NCBI RefSeq assembly: GCF_018873765.1
Contig: NC_057920.1
Coordinates: forward strand, 7,887,307 to 7,951,306
Direction of reading: 5' to 3'
From: Telopea speciosissima
Lineage: Eukaryota; Streptophyta; Magnoliopsida; Proteales; Proteaceae
Length of the DNA: 64,000 nucleotides
Positions 56,801 through 64,000 of the stretch are shown piece by piece. The translations under genes and the position numbers were made by a program. Below the pieces are notes generated by a model. It did no database searches and was not told the DNA's origin. It was given only the letters and a program-made list of their open reading frames with translations. Each line of letters begins with the position of its first letter. Positions within the stretch are counted from its first letter, which is position 1.

Positions 56801-59800
56801 TGTGAGTTGGCAGAGATGGAATGGTCAGAATGTGACATGGCAGTGATGTAGGGTCATATGACAGTTTGGCAGACATTCTGAGGCATCCAAGCATGAGGGG
56901 CAGCTTTGGCAGGTTTATTACAAGTTTACAGAGTTTGGAGAAGTTCGAAGCAGCAGGTGAAGGCCCCGTACATCAAAAGTTGTGAAATCATAGGTTCACG
57001 TAATGGCAGCGTGTTTGGAGACATTTTGGAAGGTCTAATGGCAGAGCTGAGCAGAGTGATCTACATGGGAAATGTATTTTGTCAAGTTTTGGTTCTAACG
57101 CAACTAGAAGTGTGTCATTCTTAGTCTGGATGAGGAAGTTATAAAGGTTTTCGTCTCGACACGCGAAAACGGAGCCAATGGAGAGATGTTTGAATGAGTT
57201 TGGACGAATTTGGGGAGCATTCTGGAAGTTTTTCCTGCAATATGATGTGGTTCTACTAGCTTAAGCCCTTCCCCAGCTCTTATTCTTTCTCATCGGATTG
57301 AAAATCAAGGCAAAACCTCGTTTTACTTGCAAGATTCCTTTTCTTGCATTCTGGCAGGCTGGGAGGACCAGGCTCGGTATGCCTATCATACACCGGAGCG
57401 AAAGTTGACTGAGTCAGCGACCTATCCGCCCTCGGGTGAGAATGTGGTAAGGGAGATTCAGATCTGACAATCACTGAAAAAGGGTGCTTAGGCGCGGGTT
57501 TCCTCGATGAGAAAGATTCTCCCAGGATGCATATGGTTGGCCGGGTGCATGAAACTTCATACACTGCCACTCAACTGTATTACACCGTGATTGAGTGTGT
57601 CATGCACATGGTACACGGACGCAAAGATTTTGTTTTAATAATTTTCATTCGATCTGCGACCTAGGGACACTAATATTCTGATCGGTCAAAGAAGATTCCA
57701 TCCGCGTTTTTGAATTCCAATCCAAGGGCTAATGATTGTGCCATGTTTTAGAAACACGGTCTGACAGTCTCCATTGGTGCCGCCTGTGCACCCCCCATGC
57801 TCCACACCGTAGTCCGTCAGAATATTCCAAATGAATGGACCACATATCTCTTGTTATTCCTTGATGGATCTGAGAAGATCCAATGGCCAATGTTTCACGC
57901 ACTTTTTAGAAGGCAATCGGACGTTCTATAATTGACCCAACAGGCCTCATTACACATGGTAACATCACGCCGTTGCCGATGAAGTACAGAATGTCACGAA
58001 ATTGCCCAGGAAATCACCAAATTGCCCTTCCCCTTTCCTATTTGGGGTGTCCAACTTTGGAAGGCCATATCTTGACCAATTTAACTCCAATTTGGACACG
58101 GTTTTTTCCTACGTGCTCAGAATTCAGAGAGCTTCGTACCTATACAGAGAAAAACGTGAAAATACTCACAGAGAGCACAATTTTCACAGTAGAAGCCATA
58201 CTGGAGATTTTCTCAATCCGCGTGAAGATGAGAGTGTGTGCAAGGTATTGACTGCACTTCAGAGAGGCAGTACATGGTGGGAATGCACAGGGTGAGGCAA
58301 ACCATGACTCCAAAACCCTAAGTTATGTTGAAAAGGGTTTTTGGTGATTTAGACGATTCCATTGAAGATCGTAGCACACTTGGGTTGATTCTTACGCATC
58401 GGGGGAGACAGTCGCCAACAGGATTACACTAGTAGAGGTAATCCGCATCGCAAAGTCCCTATTTTTTATTGTTCTAGGTTATGTTTATTGTTGAAAGACC
58501 TAGACCATGAATGTAATTGGGGGGATTTGATTTTATGTTCTTACATTGTAAACCTTGCAAGTCGGGGCTTGTCTAGGGTTTGGGTTGTAACCCTTGCACT
58601 TGTGTAGACAAGTGTTGAAGCAGGATTAAGTGTTGCTGAGCCTTTGTTACAGTAAAAAATCGCTATTGGATTGAGTATAAGAAACGCCTGGTCAAGGTGG
58701 TACTCTATGGATGTAGGCACACTACCGAAGTAACCGAACCACGTTAAAATTGGTTCACTCTCGTACTCGTGTTTATTTGGAGATTGTGAAGTGCATGGTG
58801 ATGATAGGATGGGTGTGTACTATCTGGTAGACCTGACAACATTGTGGTAGCGAGATAGAAGTGCATACTCCTATGTATTTGCTACAGTGTGTGGGACCGG
58901 TAAACTTGGGATTGCCCCAGCAAGTCAGGATTGGTATTTGTGCATCTGTGTATGTGCATCAAAAGTGTGATAGAGTTGTCAATGCATCTACGTGTGTGTG
59001 CCAACTGTAAGTGTCATGCTGTTAGTGTTGATATATATAGTGTCATCATTGTTGCGAATACCAAGGGTGTGTTATGCTTGTTGGGAATAATTTTGGAAGA
59101 AATGTTGTGACCCTGATTCAACCCCTCTTAGTTTCAACCTGAGAATCTCAATGTAAAAACAGGCCAAGTTGAAATCAAGCACCTGAGTTTTAACTGGGGC
59201 CCAGATTATTGGTTGAGTCAGCATATTGGCAAACTAAGCTCTCAATTGGCACCCCAACATGGAGCTTATCTTTTCTTGTTAACAAAAATAACTTATTAGC
59301 CCTGAAACGAGGACAGTCCACTACTTTAAAATTCCATAGTCAGACAGTGTCGGATTCATCTATCAGGCACATGACACAAAATTTCATTCAGACAAAATTT
59401 AATTTACCATGTATCTCTTGTTGCAACCATTAAATATAGACCATTTATATAGCTTTCAATGCGCATTAGATTATTCAAATTACAGTCTTCTTACAACGTA
59501 TTTTACATGAACTAAATTATTGTAGGAACATATATTATACTAGATTTGCTTCTTGGGTTGTCCGGTGGTGCCATTTCAGCTGCCCTTATCAGTGATTATT
59601 GTCCTTATCATGCAACTCATTAGGCCATGACACAAAAAGTTACATCTGTTAATTCTGCTTTTAATTCACATATTTGTATATTTTATTCCATGTTACAAAA
59701 AAGTAAACTTATTCAATATATCATATAGCTACTAGATTTTTGTGGTTCGTTCATACAAGAAACCTAAAGAGTTACAAAACTGACAATAGGTTATGTAACA

Positions 59801-59973
59801 AATCAGAATTCATGGTTGTTAAGACAATAAATCACCAGGCATCACACTTAAACTAGAAAAAACAAAAGATAAGGTAGTAATCTCAAATGTCAACATAGCA
59901 TTAAGCCATTTACCTTGATGCTGGCATGAGAATGAGGCAGGGCTCCCACAACCTCGGCAACATCATTCCCCAT
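38823..59973 (-). CDS. PUB5: U-box/ARM-repeat E3 ubiquitin ligase, PUB5-like, five coding exons
   Basis: Coding exons on the minus strand: 59914-59973, 45917-46102, 43406-43513, 40275-41461, 38823-39591, 2310 bp including stop, 769 aa. Junctions are GT-AG and in frame. Exon 1 is MGNDVAEVVGALPHSHASIK. Exons 2-3 form the helical plant U-box N-terminal domain (VHRLMCTELMKFVDR, AITGEAILSRCEKV). Exon 4 has EPSEEEAGKVMLALL and the U-box (about residues 279-350) opening PPQEFRCPISLKLMHDPV with CPKTQ, which recruits the E2. Exon 5 holds ARM-like helical repeats, for example AVKILYNLSLN and GVAVFLSLCLQRTEYCLLVL, ending FFRRKLKELSKPRSLALF. It transfers ubiquitin to unknown substrates. Domain order, the short first exon and the wording suggest PUB5 (At4g36550) rather than PUB6/45, from memory. 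Intron 1 is 13.8 kb of transposons. Confidence 0.87.
39592..40274 (-). other. Intron 4 of the PUB5-like gene
   Basis: Donor GTAAGT after TGCAG (phase 2) and acceptor TTCTTGCAG before AAATGAAATACC; together they restore codon AGA in SECRNEIPS. Contains an RTE LINE tail at 39819-40137. Confidence 0.8.
39819..40137 (-). mobile_element. RTE LINE 3' end in PUB5-like intron
   Basis: Minus-strand copy of the same LINE family as 12495-13056. It has a CAACAACAACAACTCAG tail, CCCAACTAAATGGGGTTGGC, then a second partial tail (CAACTAACTGGGGTCGTCTA), and ends with ACCTTCAATCTGAATCAAG. A 17-bp duplication with one mismatch, AGCAAAACCAAYCTACA, flanks it (39802-39818, 40138-40154). Confidence 0.82.
42009..42551 (-). 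mobile_element. TRIM (miniature LTR retrotransposon)
   Basis: Read on the minus strand: 5' LTR 42551-42228 starts TGTTGGGAGAATA and ends TTTACA. It is followed at once by TGGTATTAGAGCCA, a Met-tRNA primer binding site with one change. About 100 bp of non-coding interior ends in purine-rich GTGAGAGGAAG, then the 3' LTR 42119-42009 begins TGTTGGGAGAATAGTCCCAC. The LTRs share GGGACTATTCTCCCAACA and CCAAAAGCTC blocks. The 5' LTR carries a 223-bp hAT MITE. No target duplication identified. Confidence 0.75.
42292..42514. mobile_element. hAT MITE (TAAGGGTGTCAAT) in the TRIM LTR
   Basis: Ends TAAGGGTGTCAATCGG and AATTGACATCCTTA, interior full of GGTTTCGGT/GGTTCGGTA motifs. Flanks GTAACCAC and GTAACCGG match at 6 of 8 positions. 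The intact LTR copy at 42087 (GTAACTGATGTGGG) shows what the uninterrupted sequence looked like. Confidence 0.85.
42789..42970. mobile_element. hAT MITE (CAWGG family, TTTCGG/GAAACCGAG motif)
   Basis: 182 bp. Left end CAAGGATCGAGATCTC, right end inward CATGGTTGGAGG, perfect 8-bp duplication AATCCAAG (42781-42788, 42971-42978). Subterminal motifs are TGTTTCGG, GAAACCGAG and GGTTTCGA. Confidence 0.85.
43514..45916 (-). other. Intron 2 of the PUB5-like gene
   Basis: Donor GTATGT after TACTTG and acceptor TTCTCAG before GCAATCACAGG, phase 0. No transposon boundary was resolved. A T/G-rich patch lies at 45849-45896. ORFs at 44473-44820 and 45673-46077 (plus strand) have no known domain. Confidence 0.7.
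48638..51188 (+). pseudogene. hAT transposase (BED finger, DUF659, dimerisation domain), disabled
   Basis: Exon 1, 48638-50441, is open for 601 codons. It has a charged N-terminus, a BED zinc finger (CNYCHMQFLGGGSSRLKQHL, about residues 65-95), an acidic DDDDDSSDDDEED tract, and DUF659/RNase H-like core with IMEDGWTGPTRKSIINF and VQIVTDNESNFKLAGE (candidate catalytic Asps) plus CAAHCIDLMLKDM. Exon 2, 50539-50669, starts AYYLNPKYKYNN; exon 3 from 50761 reads IKIFRDALESFG. The hAT C-terminus follows as AIKVLAQTCSASGCEKN, then TGA (51048) where the family has Trp, then STFALIHSKRRNRLGSERLF. An extra A near 50990 shifts frame and a TAG precedes WVLY at 50951. It would cut and paste the element; this copy is probably inactive. 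Confidence 0.85.
51350..52310 (+). other. 3' region of the hAT element
   Basis: Decayed C-terminal or untranslated sequence with a GATGGTGATGGTGGT trinucleotide run (about 51447-51520). Plus-strand ORF pieces at 51547-51822 and 52022-52360 continue acidic/proline-rich text (PVPTPLPPAPTSYHTGS). They may be remnants of a longer tail of the transposase or of a second ORF. Confidence 0.45.
54020..55441. mobile_element. Solo LTR, copia (SIRE-like)
   Basis: 1422 bp starting TGTTGGGAAAATACTTC and ending GGTTATCCAACA (TG...CA). Flanks CTTAT and CTCAT are a 5-bp duplication with one mismatch. Inside are CGGTCGACCGGCTATCGACC repeats, a TATA-like CCTATAAATACC (about 54749), and TATTCACCCCCCCTCTAGG near the end, common in SIRE-type LTRs. 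No internal domain is attached, so it looks like a recombined solo LTR. Confidence 0.75.
55990..59130 (+). mobile_element. Large LTR-like block, uncertain limits
   Basis: The 3' part has the phrase GGATGTAGGCACACTACCGA, then GAACCACGTTAAAATTGG, typical of LTRs. It ends near CCTGATTCAACCCCTCTTAG. The same phrases occur inverted at 47320-47531. The 5' part opens with two TTGGACATATGGCAGTTG-like units and a CAGT-rich tract (56000-56900). No polyprotein recognised. Segment 55442-55989 before it is AG-rich (GGAGAGGGAGAGGGAG) and otherwise blank. Confidence 0.5.
56010..56900. repeat. CAGT/GGCAGT-rich degenerate tract
   Basis: About 900 bp in which GCAGT, ACAGT and GGCAG recur dozens of times without a fixed period, for example GTGGCAGTACAAACTGC, GCAGGCAGTACACAGTAC and GATGACTTGGCAG. 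It looks like an old diverged short-period array. Short ORFs across it are by-products of composition. Confidence 0.6.
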
Positions 59974-60063
59974 TCAATAATAGAGTATCCTTGTTCTGTT
60001 CATTCAATATAACTATTTGAAAGAATTTTATTTACATTTCTCAATCAGATACAATCCTGATCA
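59974..60063 (-). other. Probable 5' UTR exon segment of the PUB5-like gene
   Basis: Directly upstream of the start codon. A strong acceptor on the minus strand (pyrimidine tract CTCTCTCACTCTCTCTTTA, then TATATGCAG) ends at 60064, suggesting a spliced leader. Prediction from sequence only. Confidence 0.5.
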
Positions 60064-62417
60064 CTGCATATAAAGAGAGAGTGAGAGAGAGAGATTAACT
60101 TAAGCAATAGGAAAAATGAAATTAATTGCTTAAAAACTTGTGAATATCATTTTGAATGAGTAACAAAGACACCAGGAATCTTGTGTTGCTAGGAAAAGAG
60201 TAAAAGGACATCCCATAATTTCCTGATAAAAAAATACTACCTAAAACACAGGAAAAGTATCATTTTTCATTTTTCAATTGCAAGGTTTAAGACTCAGATA
60301 TAACTCTAGATATCTTCTCCATAATACCTTTTCCGTATTTCACTGAAGATGTTTTGCTCTTAGACTCTTCAAACAGAAAAATCAACTGCAAAGATATGCT
60401 ATAAGAGAATAATATATGCATAGAAACTTTTCTACATTAACAACTATTAACAAAAAGATAATAACAATGCTAGTTAAAAAGAAGTCCTACTAGTCATTTT
60501 TTAAACTCAATCACAAAATAGCTGTGTAAGAGGCCCCAATACTATGTTATTGCTTTCTTGAAAGATAAAAATATGAAATAAGATATAATCAATAAGAAAT
60601 TCCAAAAAAATTGATAAAAGTACTATAATTTCAATAAGCGATAGCAAGAGGAGATCAAGACATCCTAAAACTCAGGTGTGTGAAGGGACTTAGAGTGAGA
60701 CTTAGATTCTTAGCTATTCGGCTCAGTGCCACACTTCTTCCAGCATTCCATAATGCTTTCTAGAAGGGAATTTTTTGAACATCCTCAATTTTGCAGGTGT
60801 CAAACCCGTAACCCAATGGGTAAACATATTTACAAGGAATTGGAAACTTGCTTCTCTCGATCAAAAAGGCAATGCATTATTTACGATGGTGTCATAAATA
60901 TTAATAAGGTAGAAAAAAAAATTTTAATTTGAATGTGAAAAAAGATGAAAGACTAAGAATAACTTCATTTTCTAAAAGATTTATGCTATTTTCTGCTTAA
61001 CAAATCTCTCAAGAAACAAAAATTGGAGCCTTGGTGGCCAGACCTGCGTTGAAGCAGTCCCCTTCCCCTCTCCTCAACGTCTTCTCTTCTCTCTTCCCCT
61101 CTCAATCTAATCTCTTCTCCTCTCTCTCACGATACTCCCTCTCATCCCCCCCGTCTCTTCTTCTATCTTCATCTACAACCTCCTAGCTATCTCCTTCTTT
61201 ACATCTTCTTCAAACTCCAACCAATCTCCATTAAACCTGCAACTCAACCTAACCTTTCATCTTCCATTCCTTTAAAAAGCCTTACAGCCCTTAAACCTAA
61301 CCCCTTTTATCCCTCATCTCTTCCACAACAAACCAGCCCCATCCCTCATCTATCCCTCAAAACCGTGGTCTGTTTTGAACTTGACTGTTCACCTCCCAAC
61401 AACCTTCAACTTCTCTCTTCATCCAAGATCAGAATCTGATCTTGAAACCTCATCTTCTCCCGTTATCCTATCCCTAACTTCCCTATAAACTAGATCTGAT
61501 CTCTCTATTACATATCTAAACCTTCCACCTGCATCAGTTCCCCCCCCCCTCCCCAAAAAAAAAAAGGAGGCAAAATAATGACAAATTAAACTTTGGATGT
61601 TTGTCCCCTTAATAACCCCAGGCCCTAACGCATCTGGTGTTTCAGGATGCTTTTGTTGAACTGACTGGATAGGTACTATATCCCTTCACAGGACAACAGT
61701 AAGAAGCAACTCAAACAAGGGTCATGCAGCACCTCGTCTTATAAGAATGTATCCGAAAGACAAGCCTAAGAATCCATAGGATGGAAGTTTTACAAGACTT
61801 TGAAGAATCTGGGCCTGGTTGATGAAATCAAAATTTCTAGAGCGCAACAGCCAGTAAAGAAAATGATGGGGGTGGATTATTTGGGTAGAGAGAGGTTGAT
61901 AAGAAAGCTATGTCAAAGCATTCTGCTTCGGTAAGGATGACATCATCCAATTGATTGCGTAGGAGAGTTGCAGGGCATCTCTCCTGTGTATTCCTACTCT
62001 ACTTCTTTAAATAAATCCTACCGCTGTCCATCTAAACTGAAAAATAGAAAGGAACAGATACCTCCACAAAATTGATTACCGCAAAACAGGGTACCATGAA
62101 AAACATGAGACTTCGTGATTCTCATCTCAGTGTCTTCTGTGCAAGTTTTCAAATCCAATGGCTTCTCTGACTACAATATTCACTTCACAAGAAGCTAGAA
62201 GGGCATTGAAACCAAGATGATGCAGATAAACGACATGTTTAGCCTCAAGGTCATGTATACAGAAGCAAATTTGGGCTAAATTCTAGACTATATTGCAGGA
62301 AAGCATGTCTACATATTCTGCTTCAATCACAACTACTGGTAAATCAGAACTAACATTCACACACGTTAAAGTTCCGCATGATTCCTTAGAATTTAGATAC
62401 CGAATATAGATACGTAC
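60064..62417 (-). other. Probable leader intron of the PUB5-like gene
   Basis: Bounded by a GTACGT donor after AAAACG (62417) and the acceptor at 60064. Contains a 450-bp CT-rich tract (about 61060-61510) and a C9/A11 junction at about 61541-61564. Nothing coding recognised. Confidence 0.4.
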
Positions 62418-63060
62418 CGTTTTGCCCGAGAAGTCGAAGACAAAGCAGGGAACTTTTCCCAAATTCAGGTTTTGCAGAAGTAAGAGCTCGAGCACACTTT
62501 CCTTTCTACAGCACCAAAGACGCAGAAACTAAAAATCCACTGGATACCCCCAATTTACCAAAACCCAACTCCAAAACTATGAAAACTTCCCAAAACAGAA
62601 CAGTTTCGAAGCCGCAGTTCAGCTATATAGCTTCCGTTGATAAGCCAAGAGAAGAAGTAAAGAGAACCTCAGAAGGAGTATGGAAGATGAACAAACCCAG
62701 ATAATCCACAAATTTTAAAAGCAAAACGAAAGCTTATATATCTCGGAAGAACAAATTGTTCTCAGGTGAAGTTCAAGGAAAATCATATCTCCGAATTGTT
62801 TGTTTGCGCACGGTCAGTCGTCGACTTCAATCGTCGATGACTCTGAAACAGAAATAGAGACCACAAAAAGAAACAGAGAGGGGGAAGGACGAAGGAAAGA
62901 GTATTGGGTCCCTCTCGCTCTCTCTCAAGTGTCTCTTAAGAGCTCTTTGGAGCCAGAGACACACCTCTGGCGTCTTACTTTAGAGGGAAAAAAATCGAAA
63001 TGTAAAGCCTCACCAGTCACCAGTCACCACTGACTTGTCCACGCGCCGTTCAGAGTACAG
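62418..63060 (-). promoter_or_regulatory. Probable first (non-coding) exon and promoter of the PUB5-like gene
   Basis: Minus-strand leader rich in CT (CTCTCTCTGTTTCTTTTTGT near 62880-62860) ahead of the ACG|GTACGT donor. An AT-rich AATAAAAAAATAG at about 63066-63078 could serve as a TATA region. Placement relies on the splice-site logic above. Confidence 0.35.
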
Positions 63061-63292
63061 TACACTATTTTTTTATTATCAAGAGATCGGTATCTTGTCA
63101 TGTAGGGCCTGCACCAGCGCGGATCAATGAGAGCGCGTGCAAACTTATTTAATTAAATGGAAATTTTCATTTTATTGAGAACTAAGTCAGTAATTACGTT
63201 CACTCCTATGTTTGAGTACAGGAATCACGCAAGCAGTTAACATTATTTTTTTCATATAGGGTTAATAAGTCTCAAATATGGTTGAAGTGCAC

Positions 63293-63537
63293 CATGGTTT
63301 TAGAATTTAGGGCATGGTATCAGGTCAGATTTTGATAAATTTTCAAATCGATATGATATACGGATCTACCTATATTGAACAAGTTTACCCCTAATTTTCG
63401 TAAAAAAATTGGGTTTTTTTTTTATATTATTTTACCCCTGGTCTGTATCGTTTCACTGATATGGTATCGACATGGTATCAAGATCGATGGCTAGCAATAC
63501 CGATATAGGTGATCCGATACCAATACCTCAAACCATG
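63293..63537. mobile_element. hAT MITE (CAWGG family, GGTATC/ATACCG motif)
   Basis: 245 bp. Ends CATGGTTTTAG and (inward from right) CATGGTTTGAGG, perfect 8-bp duplication AAGTGCAC (63285-63292, 63538-63545). Subterminal motifs are GGTATCAGG, CGATATGATATACGG and CCGATACC. Close in size and motif to 29103-29355. Confidence 0.88.
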
Positions 63538-63545
63538 AAGTGCAC

Positions 63546-64000
63546 GAGATCTAATTGGTGGTTGATTACCCTAGAAATTGATACATATTGTCACACAGCG
63601 GTCTAGATCGGACGGTTTTAACCCCTAGTTTTCTCTAATTAAGTTATTGCTGCCCACAAAGGGCTTGTGCAGTGGAAAAACTCAAACCTTCTAATCTCAA
63701 CCTGGAATAGTCATTTTTTCAATGGGATTGGTTCGAGTAGTAGAGGGCTTTCAAGAGAGAAGTTTGAGAAAGCCTCAGAGCCCTCCTCTCTTAAGCAAAA
63801 ACTGTTTTTTGTATTTTTTGATCGATTAGGTTCCGAAAAGCCTCATCAACGTAGCTTAAAGGCCGATCTATTGCAACGAGATTTTTTAGATCTAAAAAGA
63901 AACTTTAGTAATCATTTATCTCATGTGATTATATAAACTACTTAAAATTCTTACAAAATTTAGTAATAATACATTATATATGTAAATTTTATTTTACTTT
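63546..64000. other. Window edge with an unrecognised ORF
   Basis: A plus-strand ORF at 63667-63936 reads LSREKFEKASEPSSLKQKL then LGSEKPHQRSLKADLLQRDF. It is too orderly to dismiss, but I cannot place its family. An organellar ORF copy or the end of a retroelement are both possible. Confidence 0.3.

Larger units (their letters stand above)
46103..59913 (-). other. 13.8 kb intron 1 of the PUB5-like gene
   Basis: Donor GTAAAT after ATCAAG (59914) and acceptor GTTGCAG before GTGCACCGG (46102), phase 0. It contains a 4.86 kb hAT transposon inside reverse-oriented LTR sequence, a copia-type solo LTR (54020-55441), and a long LTR-like block (55990-59130). Segment 46103-47150 has C-rich and CT-rich stretches and one unrecognised minus ORF (46597-47142). 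Confidence 0.75.

Overview
The window is nuclear DNA of a flowering plant. The evidence is three spliced plant genes with GT-AG introns (a PPR protein, a CIB-type bHLH factor and a plant U-box E3 ligase), plant transposon families (hAT, Ty1/copia, a TRIM, L1 and RTE LINEs, Au-like SINEs), and a segment carrying a piece of the plant mitochondrial rpl2 gene. The species cannot be fixed from the sequence. All three genes lie on the minus strand.

Layout. (1) 650-14499 is an NFD5-like PPR gene with two coding exons, 13360-14499 and 650-1702. They are separated by an 11.66 kb intron filled with a copia element (itself split by an hAT element), two Au-like SINEs, an RTE LINE tail and tandem duplications. 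(2) 14500-22789 is intergenic: a decayed L1 LINE cut by an hAT element, several MITEs, and LTR debris. (3) 22790-25251 is a seven-exon bHLH gene of the CIB1/bHLH63 type. It has three G-boxes upstream and an in-frame TAG directly before its ATG. (4) 26-38.5 kb is intergenic, with hAT elements, a SINE, Mutator-like MITEs and a mitochondrial-like insert. (5) 38823-59973 is a PUB5-like U-box/ARM gene with five coding exons. Its 13.8 kb first coding intron holds a 4.86 kb hAT element with transposase, LTR pieces and a solo LTR; a non-coding leader probably reaches about 62.95 kb. (6) 63.3-64 kb holds one more hAT MITE and an unrecognised ORF at the window edge.

The three genes are unrelated in function: organellar RNA binding, transcription in the light/flowering subfamily, and ubiquitin ligation. 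They do not form a cluster. The most unusual pattern is transposon-derived. Seven insertions share CAWGG-type hAT ends and have perfect 8-bp target duplications, yet each is packed with a different CG-containing subterminal motif. One of the seven encodes a near-complete BED/DUF659/hAT transposase. I found no evidence of a new enzymatic or defence system. All coordinates come from manual reading; splice junctions and homologies were not tested by alignment or RNA data.
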